A stretch of DNA of 19,941 nt from NCBI GenBank assembly GCA_035525365.1, contig DATLEK010000093.1:1-19941 (forward strand), read 5' to 3'. This document shows, piece after piece, positions 7,674 through 14,953 of this stretch; the first letter of the stretch is position 1, and every line of letters starts with the position of its first letter. The stretch is from GCA-2861595 sp035525365 (GTDB taxonomy: Bacteria; Actinomycetota; Acidimicrobiia; Acidimicrobiales; GCA-2861595). Position numbers and translations under genes: made by a program. Below the pieces are notes generated by a model. That model was given only the letters and a program-made list of their open reading frames with translations. It made no database searches and was not told the origin of the DNA.

Positions 7674-8708
7674 TCAGTCCAGGACGCCGAGTGAGATGAA
7701 GTCGGCGTAGAAGAGCCCCAGGGCCAGTGCGGTACAGAGCCCGGCCAGGATCCAGAACCGGACGATCACCGTCGTCTCCGGCCAACCGGCCATCTCGAAG
7801 TGGTGGTGGATGGGCGCCATCCGGAAGACCCGCCGGTGGAAGATCCGGAAGCTGGCCACCTGGATGATCACCGACAGGGTCTCGAGCACATAGAGCCCGC
7901 CGATCACGGGCAGGAGCAACTGCACGTTCATCACCAACGCCAGTGCCCCGAGGCCGGCGCCGATGGCAAGCGACCCGGTGTCGCCCATGAATATCCGCGC
8001 CGGCGCCGCGTTCCACCACAGGAACCCCGCGCACGCGCCGGTGAGGGAGATCGACATGAGCGCCAGGTCCAGGGCCTGCGGTACCTGGTACACGTCGAAA
8101 TGGCGGAACTGCCAGAACCCGATGATGGCGAAGGCGGAGAAGGAGAAGGTGGCCGACCCGGCGGCGAGCCCGTCCAGACCATCGGTCAGGTTCACGGCGT
8201 TGGATGTGCCGATGAGCACCACGATGGCCCAGATGACCCATCCGGTGGTGCCCAGATCCAAGCCGATGGAGTCGAACCGCGTGAACGACAGGTCGGTCTT
8301 CACGTCGGCCAGCTTCAGGGCCAGGATGGCGAAGCCGCCGGCCACGAAAAGCTGACCGGCGATCTTGGCCCGCTTGTTCAGCCCGAGGCTCCGCTGGTGG
8401 CGGACCTTTATCCAGTCGTCCACCAGGCCGACAAGTCCAGCCCCGGCCACGGCCAAGGCCACCAGTAGGCCACCGCGGGTGAAGATGGCTCCCGACCGGA
8501 GGTGGCCCGCCAGGTAGCCGGCAAGGGCGCCGATGACGATCATCAGCCCACCCATGGTGGGCGTCCCCGCCTTGGTGATGTGCCCCTGGGGACCGTCCTC
8601 CCGGATGTGCTGGCCGATGCCCTGGGCCTGGAGCCAGCGGATGAACACAGGGGTGGCGGCAAGGGAGACCATCAGCGCCACTCCGCCGGCCAGCAGGAGC
8701 GCTATCAC
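7674..8708 (-). CDS. mraY: Phospho-MurNAc-pentapeptide translocase MraY
   Basis: Integral membrane enzyme that transfers phospho-MurNAc-pentapeptide from UDP to undecaprenyl phosphate, making lipid I; 344 residues and about ten membrane segments. Family motifs are GTPTMGG at 48-54, LVDDWIK at 95-101 with the paired catalytic-site Asp residues, NLTDGLDGLA at 173-182, FMGDTGS at 240-246 and the PIHHHFE loop at 299-305. The start is a GTG at 8706-8708 that overlaps the murE stop as GTGA. In most dcw clusters murF precedes mraY; here murE does so directly. Confidence 0.98.
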   Translation of the reverse strand: MIALLLAGGVALMVSLAATPVFIRWLQAQGIGQHIREDGPQGHITKAGTPTMGGLMIVIGALAGYLAGHLRSGAIFTRGGLLVALAVAGAGLVGLVDDWIKVRHQRSLGLNKRAKIAGQLFVAGGFAILALKLADVKTDLSFTRFDSIGLDLGTTGWVIWAIVVLIGTSNAVNLTDGLDGLAAGSATFSFSAFAIIGFWQFRHFDVYQVPQALDLALMSISLTGACAGFLWWNAAPARIFMGDTGSLAIGAGLGALALVMNVQLLLPVIGGLYVLETLSVIIQVASFRIFHRRVFRMAPIHHHFEMAGWPETTVIVRFWILAGLCTALALGLFYADFISLGVLD

Positions 8709-10174
8709 GATGCCGCCCTCCTGGCGGCCGCCTCACGGGCCACCTCACGGTCGTCGAAGGCGAGCTCCTGTCCACCGATGGTCTGACCCGTCTCGTGGCC
8801 CTTGCCCGCCACCACCACGACGTCGCCGGGGCGGGCGGCGGCGACGGCTTCCTCGATGGCGGAGCGCCGGTCCGGCTGGACCACGAGCCTCGGCCGGAAG
8901 GCCACGCCGACGCCCCTGGTGACCTCGGCCATGATGGCCATCGGGTCCTCGTCACGGGGGTTGTCGGAGGTGAGCACCGCCTGATCGGAGAGACGCGTCG
9001 CCACCTCGCCCATCAAGGGCCGCTTGGACCGGTCGCGGCCACCGCCGCATCCGAACACCACGACGAGCCGAGCGGCGCCGGCCATGACCCGGGCGGCGGC
9101 GAGTACCTGCTCGAGGGCATCGGGGGTGTGGGCGTAGTCGACGATGACGGCGAAGGGCTGGCCGCAGTCGATGCGCTCGAAGCGACCGGGCACCGGGCCT
9201 ACAGAGGAGAGGCCGGCGGCCACGGTGGAAGCGGGGACACCCATCTCGCGGGCCATGGTCGCCGCGCAAAGGGCATTGGCCACGTTGAACCGCCCGCCGA
9301 TCGAGAGGCGGACCGAGTGGCCCTCCCACCTGAAGGTGCTCATCGCCGTGGTCGCGTCGACCGCCAGCTGCGAGGCATCGGTCAAGCTGTAGGGGACCAG
9401 GCGCAAGACGTTCCCTCGCCGCAGGAGTCGCTGCCCGTAGGGGTCGTCGGCATTCACCACTCCTACCTCGGCCCGCCCGGCTTCGAAGAGGGAGGCCTTG
9501 GCCTCGAAGTACGACTCCATGTCGCCGTGGTAGTCGAGGTGGTCCTGGGTGAGGTTGGTGAAGGCGACGGCGGCGAAGTTGACGGAGTCAGTGCGGCGCT
9601 GGGCCAGACCGTGGGAGGAGACCTCGATGGCCACTGCGTCGCGTCCGGCCTCCAGCTCGGCGGCAAGACGGGCCTGAAGCTCAGGGGGATCGGGCGTCGT
9701 GCGTTCCGCACCGATGGTGCCCACGACCGCCGTGCTCCAGCCGTTGGCCTCCAGGACCGAACGGAGCAGGTAGGCGGTGGTGGTCTTCCCGTTGGTGCCG
9801 GTGATCCCGGCCACGCGCAGGAAGCGCGAAGGGTGACCGTGGAAGGCCGAAGCGGCGGCGGCCAGTGCCTTTCGGCTGTCGGCGACGACGAGCTGCACGA
9901 CCTTCGGGTCGAGGTCCAGCGGCCGCTCGCACACCACGGCGACGGCACCCCCGGCGACGGCCGCAGCGGCGTGGGCATGGCCGTCGTCCACCGTTCCCCT
10001 TACACAGCAGAAGAGCGTGCCGGGCGCAGCGGAGCGTGAATCGGCGGTAACGGCCGTGACCGCCACCCCGGTGACGTCGCCGATCACCTCGTGTACGGGG
10101 AGATCTTCGAGGAGCCGGTCCAGGCGCACCGGCGCGGGGCGGCGGCCCCGAAGGGCCGAGGGCACAGAAGGCAC
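8705..10174 (-). CDS. murE: UDP-MurNAc-tripeptide synthetase MurE, meso-DAP type
   Basis: ATP-dependent ligase that adds the third stem residue to UDP-MurNAc-L-Ala-D-Glu; 489 residues from the chosen start. Motifs are TADSRSAAPGTLFCCVRG (43-60, UDP-binding domain), GTNGKTT (126-132), TNLTQDHLDYHG (206-217), EAKASLF (222-228) with the lysine that is carbamylated in this family, DYAHTPDAL (346-354), and DNPRDEDP (404-411). DNPR is the known signature for meso-diaminopimelate specificity, so the wall is predicted to be DAP type. The start is a GTG at 10172-10174 with AAGG 8 nt upstream, 10 bp after ftsI; the open frame continues upstream only through ftsI. GTG at 10163-10165 is an alternative. 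The length gives no room for a fused MurF domain. Confidence 0.96.
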   Translation of the reverse strand: MPSVPSALRGRRPAPVRLDRLLEDLPVHEVIGDVTGVAVTAVTADSRSAAPGTLFCCVRGTVDDGHAHAAAAVAGGAVAVVCERPLDLDPKVVQLVVADSRKALAAAASAFHGHPSRFLRVAGITGTNGKTTTAYLLRSVLEANGWSTAVVGTIGAERTTPDPPELQARLAAELEAGRDAVAIEVSSHGLAQRRTDSVNFAAVAFTNLTQDHLDYHGDMESYFEAKASLFEAGRAEVGVVNADDPYGQRLLRRGNVLRLVPYSLTDASQLAVDATTAMSTFRWEGHSVRLSIGGRFNVANALCAATMAREMGVPASTVAAGLSSVGPVPGRFERIDCGQPFAVIVDYAHTPDALEQVLAAARVMAGAARLVVVFGCGGGRDRSKRPLMGEVATRLSDQAVLTSDNPRDEDPMAIMAEVTRGVGVAFRPRLVVQPDRRSAIEEAVAAARPGDVVVVAGKGHETGQTIGGQELAFDDREVAREAAARRAAS

Positions 10175-10184
10175 GAGGGCGACC

Positions 10185-12092
10185 TTACGGGGCGGTGTCC
10201 GCCGGGCCCGCGGCCGGCGCAGCCTTCGGCCCCGGCTCCTTCGCCGGCTGACCGGGTGTACTTCCCGGCAGTGGTGAGGAGCCCCCCGCCTCGCCCACCG
10301 TCCTGGCGCTGTCGGGTGAAGCTCTGGGAACGGCAGCTGCCGCCGTGGGCACGGCTGCCACCGGCGGCGGCAGCACCTGGAACTGGCGCAGGGCGTAGCG
10401 GGCGATCTCGGCGAACACCGGCGCGGCAACCAGGCCTCCGAAGATCGGCGTGGGCTCGTCCAGGATGACGATGGCGCTCAGCTCGGGTCGCTCCGACGGC
10501 ACGAAGCCCACGAAGCTGGAGACATAGGCGCCGGCCTTGTACCCGCGGACACCCTCCAACGGCTTCCTGGCCGTTCCCGTCTTGCCGGCGACGGTGTAGC
10601 CGTCCACCGCGCCCAGCGTCCCCGTACCGACACGCACCACCTCGTTCAGCATGGCCGTCATCTGCTGGGCTGTGCGGGCCGAGACCACGCGGCGCTGGGC
10701 CGAGGGTCGGGTGGGGTGCCGCTGGCCCTCGCTGTCCACCGTCGCCTTGACAAGCTTGGGAGCGACGTAGGTGCCGGCATTGGCCACTGTGTTGTACGCG
10801 GCCAGCATCTGCATGCCGGTGACAGCCAGGCCCTGGCCGATGGCCACCGTGCCTATGGACGTGCCCGACCACTTCTTCGGATCGAGAAGGATGCCGGCCG
10901 ACTCACCAGGGAACCCGAGCCCGGTCTTCGAGCCCAAGCCATAAGCCCGCACGTAGCGATCGATCTTCTCCTTCCCGAGTTGCTGGCCGATCATGATCGA
11001 ACCCACGTTGGAGGAGTTGGCCACGATCTCTGTGATGGACCAGCGCTCGACCGGATGAGGGTCGTGCTCGGAGAAGACGTGGTCGGCGACCCTGATCGTG
11101 CTGGGAACGACAAGGGAATCCTCGGGGTGGATGATGCCCTCCTCGATGGCGCCCGAGATGGTTATGACCTTGTTGACCGAGCCGGGCTCGAAGACGTTGG
11201 TCACCGCCATGTTCTTGGTCGCCTGCCTTGGCGATCCACCGGCGGGGTCGGCGGAAAGATTGGCCAGGGCCAGCACCTCGCCGGTGCGGGTCTGCATCAC
11301 GATGGCCATTCCGCCCTTGGCCCTGGACTCGACGATCTGGTCCGACAGCGCCCGTTCGGTCTCGTACTGGAGGGCACGGTCCAGGGTCAGCACGAGATCC
11401 TCGCCCTTGACGGGTGAGGCCAGCTTGCGCACACCACCGGGGATGTCGCGGCCCTGCGGGTCCCGCTCCACCACCGTCTGGCCCGGCTTGCCGGCCAGCC
11501 GTTCCTCGAACTGGCGCTCCAACCCGCCGAGGCCGTTGTTGTCGGTCCCGACCCGGCCCACCACCGGCGCGGCCAGATCTCCGGAGGGAAGGAACCGCTC
11601 CGGCTCCTCGATCAGGCTGACGCCGGGAAGCCGCAGCGCCTTGACCTGGGCGGCGACACCATCGTCCACCTTCCGGGCCAGGTAGACGAAGGCCTGGTCC
11701 TTGGTGAGGAGTGCCTGGAGATCAGCCGGTTCCCTTGCAACCAGCGGCGCCAGTGCCTCGGCTGTGGCCAGAGGGTCGTTGACCAGGCGGGGGTTGGCGA
11801 TGATGGTGGACTGGCTGATGCTGAGGGCCAGGTCCCGGCCGTTGCGGTCGAACAGGGAGCCTCTTTCCGCCGGCAGGTCCACGGTGCGGATGCGCTGCGA
11901 CTCGCCGAAGGCGGTGTACCGCTTGGCCGAGAACCCCTGCACCTGCACGAGCCGGGCGCTCAGGACTCCGAAGACGACGAGCATGGTGGCGAGGACACCG
12001 ATGAGGCGCCGCCGCGGACTCGAGGCTCGGGTGGACAGCGCCGTTTTCTGCCGGGGGGGCGGGCGGCGAGCCCGGCTGGCCCCGGCGGTCAC
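10185..12092 (-). CDS. ftsI: Septal penicillin-binding protein FtsI (class B PBP)
   Basis: Septal D,D-transpeptidase that cross-links new peptidoglycan and pairs with FtsW; 635 residues. A basic cytoplasmic N-terminus is followed by a single membrane helix at about 29-48, then the PBP dimerisation domain starting at AERGSLFDRNG (75-85). The transpeptidase domain has the SxxK motif S305-V-N-K308 in FEPGSVNK, the SxN motif at 360-362, and KTG at 504-506. The last 60 or so residues (from about 574) form an Ala/Pro-rich low-complexity extracytoplasmic tail. The start is a GTG at 12090-12092 in a GTGA overlap with ftsL. The position between ftsL and murE supports FtsI over an elongation PBP. Confidence 0.96.
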   Translation of the reverse strand: MTAGASRARRPPPRQKTALSTRASSPRRRLIGVLATMLVVFGVLSARLVQVQGFSAKRYTAFGESQRIRTVDLPAERGSLFDRNGRDLALSISQSTIIANPRLVNDPLATAEALAPLVAREPADLQALLTKDQAFVYLARKVDDGVAAQVKALRLPGVSLIEEPERFLPSGDLAAPVVGRVGTDNNGLGGLERQFEERLAGKPGQTVVERDPQGRDIPGGVRKLASPVKGEDLVLTLDRALQYETERALSDQIVESRAKGGMAIVMQTRTGEVLALANLSADPAGGSPRQATKNMAVTNVFEPGSVNKVITISGAIEEGIIHPEDSLVVPSTIRVADHVFSEHDPHPVERWSITEIVANSSNVGSIMIGQQLGKEKIDRYVRAYGLGSKTGLGFPGESAGILLDPKKWSGTSIGTVAIGQGLAVTGMQMLAAYNTVANAGTYVAPKLVKATVDSEGQRHPTRPSAQRRVVSARTAQQMTAMLNEVVRVGTGTLGAVDGYTVAGKTGTARKPLEGVRGYKAGAYVSSFVGFVPSERPELSAIVILDEPTPIFGGLVAAPVFAEIARYALRQFQVLPPPVAAVPTAAAAVPRASPDSARTVGEAGGSSPLPGSTPGQPAKEPGPKAAPAAGPADTAP

Positions 12093-12583
12093 TGCCCGCT
12101 CGCCAGCGACCGCTTCACGCGGGAGTAGTCGTCCTCCTCGGCTGCGGATTCCTCCTCGGCTTCATCCCGCTCGTCGGGAAAGCTCGACACCGCCCCCGTG
12201 GGAGAGAGATAGGTGACGCTCGGTGGAGGGACCATGCCCAGTCGCTCCTGGGCGGTGGCCACGATCCGCGACGGCGACTCGAGTTCGGCGACCTTGAGCC
12301 GGAGGCGCTCGTAACGGGCCTGCTCGGACGCGGTGCGCGTACGGAGGGTGTCGAGGCGGAACTGGCCCTGGGTCAACATCACGTGGGAGGCGACCAGCCC
12401 GAAGAGGCTGACCAGCACCGCCATGGAGACCAGCACGGTGACGAGACGAGCCCGGCGCCGGCGGCGGGGCGCCGGCCGCACGACGCGGAGCGGGGGCGCG
12501 GCGCGGCGGGCCGGCGTCGAGCCGGGACGCGGTGAGGAGGCCGGCGTGGCCCTGGCCTGCCTATTCGAGAGCGGAGCGGTCAT
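12089..12583 (-). CDS. ftsL: FtsL-like divisome protein
   Basis: Small bitopic membrane protein that should act with a DivIC/FtsB-type partner and FtsQ to activate FtsWI; 164 residues. It has a basic, Pro/Ala-rich cytoplasmic N-terminus (1-46), one membrane helix (about 47-68), a short coiled coil (about 74-104), the FtsL-typical SPSRIVATAQERLGMV (103-118), and an acidic tail (137-152). The sequence is weakly conserved, so the name rests on architecture and the place between rsmH and ftsI. The start is uncertain: ATG 12581-12583 is taken, but it has no clear ribosome binding site. An in-frame GTG (12617-12619) lies inside a tandem repeat and also lacks one. Confidence 0.85.
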   Translation of the reverse strand: MTAPLSNRQARATPASSPRPGSTPARRAAPPLRVVRPAPRRRRRARLVTVLVSMAVLVSLFGLVASHVMLTQGQFRLDTLRTRTASEQARYERLRLKVAELESPSRIVATAQERLGMVPPPSVTYLSPTGAVSSFPDERDEAEEESAAEEDDYSRVKRSLASGQ

Positions 12584-12594
12584 GGCCGGGCCAG

Positions 12595-12657
12595 CCACTG
12601 CCGGTTGTCGACGGCCCACTGCCGGTTGTCAGTCACCCATTGGCGGTTGTCCTGGTT
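12595..12657. repeat. Three 21-bp tandem repeats between rsmH and ftsL
   Basis: Three head-to-tail copies begin at 12595, 12616 and 12637. The shared core is CCACTGCCGGTTGTC in copies 1 and 2 (identical 15 bp) and CCATTGGCGGTTGTC in copy 3, followed by a variable 6-bp part. They fill most of the 85-bp rsmH-ftsL gap. The 21-bp period equals seven codons and would read DNRQWxx in one minus-strand frame, but that frame matches no gene of the operon. The repeat is seen directly; its function is unknown. Confidence 0.8.
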
Positions 12658-12668
12658 GGCGATCGGCC

Positions 12669-13601
12669 TCATTCCAGGCGCTCGCAGACTCTCAGGCGCG
12701 CGCTTTCGGAGCGGCGGTTCTCCGCCACCTCGACCGGCGAGGGCTTGCGCGCGCCTCTCGTCAGGAGCCGCACCGTGGGCCGCGCGCCACAGACGCAGGG
12801 CAGGGTGGGAGGGCACACACAGCCGCCCGTGGCGGCATGGGCGAAGCGCTCCTTGACGATCCGGTCCTCGCCGGAGTGGTAGGCCAGCACCGCGCACCGG
12901 CCCTGGGGGACCAGTAGGGCCAGGGCGGCATCCACGGCGGGGCCGAGCACCGCCAGCTCGTCGTTGACGGCGATCCGCAACGCCTGGAAGACCCGCCGGG
13001 CGGGATGGCCTCCGGTCCTTCTGGCCGCGGCGGGAATGGCGTCGCGCACGACCTCGGCCAGCTCGACGGTCGTGGACAACGGCCGCCGCTCGACGATGCG
13101 CCGGGCGATCCTCCTGGCAAACCGGCGCTCACCGCTGTCGGCGATGAGGCGGACCAGTTCCTGCTCGGTGGTGCCGTTGACCACGTCAGCTGCGGTGCGG
13201 CCGGTGGAGCGGTCCATGCGCATGTCGAGGGGGGCGTCCAGACGGTACGAGAAACCCCGTTCGGCGTGATCCAGCTGCGGTGAGCTGACGCCCAGGTCGA
13301 AGAGGACAGCAGTGACGGGAAGAGCGACTCGCTGTGCGATCAACGTGATCCGGTCGAACCGGGCGTGCTCCAGCCCGATCACCCGGTCCCCGAACCTGGC
13401 CAGGTTCTCGGCCGCCGCGGCCAGTGCCGCCTCGTCGCGATCGATGCCCAGGAGCCGGAGCTGGGGATGGGCGTCGAGCAGAGCGCCGGCGTGCCCGCCG
13501 GCCCCGAGGGTGACGTCCACCAGTACCCCGGCTGGGACCGCCGCGAGGCTGGCGACCACCTCGTCCACCATCACCGGACGGTGTTGGAAAGCCTGGCTCA
13601 T
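12669..13601 (-). CDS. rsmH: 16S rRNA (cytosine-1402-N4)-methyltransferase RsmH (MraW)
   Basis: SAM-dependent enzyme that methylates N4 of C1402 in the 16S rRNA decoding centre; 310 residues, standard length. Motifs are HRPVMVDEV (7-15), the SAM loop DVTLGAGGHA (29-38), GIDRDEAAL (52-60), FDLGVSSPQLD (101-111), ERGFSYRLDAPLDMRMD (114-130), RRVFQALRIAVNDEL (202-216), YHSGEDRIVK (241-250) and ENRRSESARLR (294-304). A CxC-x5-CxC cluster lies at 261-271. The ATG at 13599-13601 has a strong GGGAGG six nucleotides upstream. An in-frame ATG at 13677-13679 would add 26 residues, but it has no ribosome binding site and lies in an inverted repeat. Confidence 0.97.
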   Translation of the reverse strand: MSQAFQHRPVMVDEVVASLAAVPAGVLVDVTLGAGGHAGALLDAHPQLRLLGIDRDEAALAAAAENLARFGDRVIGLEHARFDRITLIAQRVALPVTAVLFDLGVSSPQLDHAERGFSYRLDAPLDMRMDRSTGRTAADVVNGTTEQELVRLIADSGERRFARRIARRIVERRPLSTTVELAEVVRDAIPAAARRTGGHPARRVFQALRIAVNDELAVLGPAVDAALALLVPQGRCAVLAYHSGEDRIVKERFAHAATGGCVCPPTLPCVCGARPTVRLLTRGARKPSPVEVAENRRSESARLRVCERLE

Positions 13602-13688
13602 CCGCTGCCTCCCGACCGGCGCGGTGGCACCGGGGGCGGAGAGGTGGCCAACAGGGTCACCAGTCGGGAGGCAGCGCATGGGCCAGGC
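13591..13688 (-). promoter_or_regulatory. Long hairpin that buries the rsmH ribosome binding site and start
   Basis: Arms 13591-13619 and 13660-13688 are 29 nt each and complementary at 26 positions. In the minus-strand mRNA one of the three mismatches becomes a G-U pair. The spacer is 40 nt, and a smaller GC-rich inverted repeat (TGGCCACC / GGTGCCA) could extend the fold. The 3' arm holds the rsmH Shine-Dalgarno GGGAGG, the ATG and the first codons. This could control rsmH translation after mraZ. The repeat is certain; the control function is inferred. Confidence 0.65.
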
Positions 13689-13714
13689 CGGGATCGGGTC
13701 GGCGTCCGGGTCTC

Positions 13715-14134
13715 CTACTCGTCGTCTTCCTCGGTGAGCTGGCGCTCGGCAGCAGCCAGCTTCTGAGCCCACACATCGGGATTCCACAGCTCGACCCGCT
13801 CCATGGCCCCGTTCACCAGCACCGCATCCACCAGCCGGGCGTACTCCCGCAGGTGTGGCGCGATGGCCAGGCGACCCTGCCGGTCGATGTCGACCTCCTC
13901 GGTGCCCGCCGCCCACACGCGTGCCAGGTCCCGCTCGGCCCGGCTCCCGGCCTGGGACTGCTGCATCAGCTTGGTCTGCGTCTCGAACTCGTCCGGCGTC
14001 CAGAGGGCCAGGCACCGTCCCCGGAACTGCGTCAGATAGGCCCCACGCTCGAATGACTGCCGGAACTTGGACGGCAGAATGACCCGACCCTTGGGGTCCA
14101 GCGAGTGCTCGTGGCGCCCGAAGAACCTGGCCAT
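13715..14134 (-). CDS. mraZ: Transcriptional regulator MraZ
   Basis: DNA-binding regulator at the head of the dcw operon, which in characterised bacteria binds repeats upstream of its own gene; 139 residues. It has two SpoVT/AbrB-like swapped-hairpin domains with the paired DxxGR motifs DPKGR (13-17) and DRQGR (84-88), separated by a helical linker, and an acidic C-terminus (TEEDDE). The ATG at 14132-14134 has GAGGAG about 11 nt upstream. The following rsmH gene is 113 bp away, with the long hairpin in between. The target boxes lie 48-97 bp upstream of the start, so autoregulation is expected. Confidence 0.96.
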   Translation of the reverse strand: MARFFGRHEHSLDPKGRVILPSKFRQSFERGAYLTQFRGRCLALWTPDEFETQTKLMQQSQAGSRAERDLARVWAAGTEEVDIDRQGRLAIAPHLREYARLVDAVLVNGAMERVELWNPDVWAQKLAAAERQLTEEDDE

Positions 14135-14181
14135 GTGCGATCGTGCTCCTCACCGTCGACTCCCTCTCGAGTGCAGGGGAA

Positions 14182-14231
14182 GACCCTCCCCTTCACTCCA
14201 CTTCGCTCCACAGTAAACCCCTTCACTCCCG
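14182..14231 (-). promoter_or_regulatory. Five 10-bp direct repeats, MraZ-box array
   Basis: Read on the minus strand, consecutive 10-mers are CGGGAGTGAA, GGGGTTTACT, GTGGAGCGAA, GTGGAGTGAA and GGGGAGGGTC, with a G-rich half and exact 10-bp phasing (positions 14231 down to 14182). Characterised MraZ sites are TGGGN boxes repeated every 10 bp upstream of mraZ, so both spacing and place fit. The array overlaps the promoter spacer, the -10 region and the early transcribed region. Confidence 0.8.
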
Positions 14232-14238
14232 GAGTCAA
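14210..14238 (-). promoter_or_regulatory. Promoter of mraZ and the dcw operon
   Basis: A -35 TTGACT (14233-14238), a 17-bp spacer and a -10 TACTGT (14210-14215) point to a start near 14203 and a leader of about 70 nt. The -35 matches five of six consensus positions, while the -10 is weak. The MraZ boxes run through the spacer and across the -10, as expected for a repressor or modulator. The promoter begins only 18 bp after the upstream gene's stop, with no terminator seen, so read-through from that gene is possible. Confidence 0.65.
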
Positions 14239-14256
14239 GAGATTTCTCGCGGCAAT

Positions 14257-14928
14257 TCAGGCGGTGGGGAGGTGGGACAGGAAGGCCTGCTCCACCACGG
14301 ATGGAGTGAGACCCCGGAGGCCGGCGCCGAATTGGCCGGCGTCGGCCTCCAACTCGGCCCGTGAGACGGGATCGAGGTTCAACAGCCGGGCCATGGCGGC
14401 GGCATGCCCTCGGAGCGGGACGGCGCACTGGAAGAGGGCACCGTCGCGTACCCGGCGCTGGGAGATCCCGACGATCTTGCCTCCGCCGGCGGCGCTCACC
14501 TCACCGGGGCCCAGGCCGGCGAAGCAGACCATCGGCGACCACCTGGATCTGACAAGGCCGCCCCTGTGCACCGTGGCGCTGGCCACCCCGAGGCTGGCCA
14601 GCGCTGATGCCCACACGTCGCCGAGCCACCAGAACGCCTTACCGACGTCGGCCTCCCACTGCGGATCGGCGGCGGGCACGACCACGTCGGCCCACACCAT
14701 GCCATCCGGCTCCACCAGCACCGCCCCTCCCCCGCTGCGCCGGCGGACGACGTCAATGCCGGCGGCGGCGACAGCTGCGGAGTCCACGTCGCCTGACGGC
14801 TGAGTCGAGCCGAGAACCAGCGCCGGCGCCGGCACCTCGCAGAAGGTGGCCGAACGCCGCGACCATTCGATCGTCCGGCCGTGAAGCTCGGCCGCTGGTG
14901 CCCGGAGGCGGACAGTCGACCACGTCAT
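14257..14928 (-). CDS. Lipoate-protein ligase A family protein
   Basis: Member of the biotin/lipoyl ligase (BPL/LplA/LipB) fold; 223 residues. The family motif RRRSGGGAVLVEPDG is at 62-76, and GGGKIVGISQRR at 148-159 carries the conserved lysine (Lys151) that contacts the acyl-adenylate. It ends without the small accessory C-terminal domain of E. coli LplA and is short for a full ligase. It may therefore be a ligase needing a partner, an octanoyl- or lipoyl-transferase-like amidotransferase, or a salvage ligase; which substrate it uses cannot be read from sequence. The start is ATG 14926-14928, 25 bp after the HNH gene stop; no strong ribosome binding site is visible. Confidence 0.85.
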   Translation of the reverse strand: MTWSTVRLRAPAAELHGRTIEWSRRSATFCEVPAPALVLGSTQPSGDVDSAAVAAAGIDVVRRRSGGGAVLVEPDGMVWADVVVPAADPQWEADVGKAFWWLGDVWASALASLGVASATVHRGGLVRSRWSPMVCFAGLGPGEVSAAGGGKIVGISQRRVRDGALFQCAVPLRGHAAAMARLLNLDPVSRAELEADAGQFGAGLRGLTPSVVEQAFLSHLPTA

Positions 14929-14953
14929 GGCCTGACGCCGTTGGGCGGGGCTT

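Noticed and set aside
8795..10039. 414-codon plus-strand open frame opposite murE
   Set aside because: Antisense shadow of murE; no recognisable motif. Similar long shadows opposite murD, mraY and murB were rejected for the same reason.
12595..12657. Possible CRISPR array
   Set aside because: The units are 21 bp head to tail with no unique spacers of CRISPR length, and no cas genes are present.
12580..12897. Minus-strand frame ending in DNRQW heptapeptide repeats
   Set aside because: Most of it overlaps the conserved 3' part of rsmH in another frame; the heptapeptides are just the translation of the 21-bp tandem repeat.
13602..13679. RsmH start at the upstream in-frame ATG (13679)
   Set aside because: It has no ribosome binding site, would add 26 residues not typical of the family, and lies in the inverted repeat; the ATG at 13601 has GGGAGG and matches the family length.
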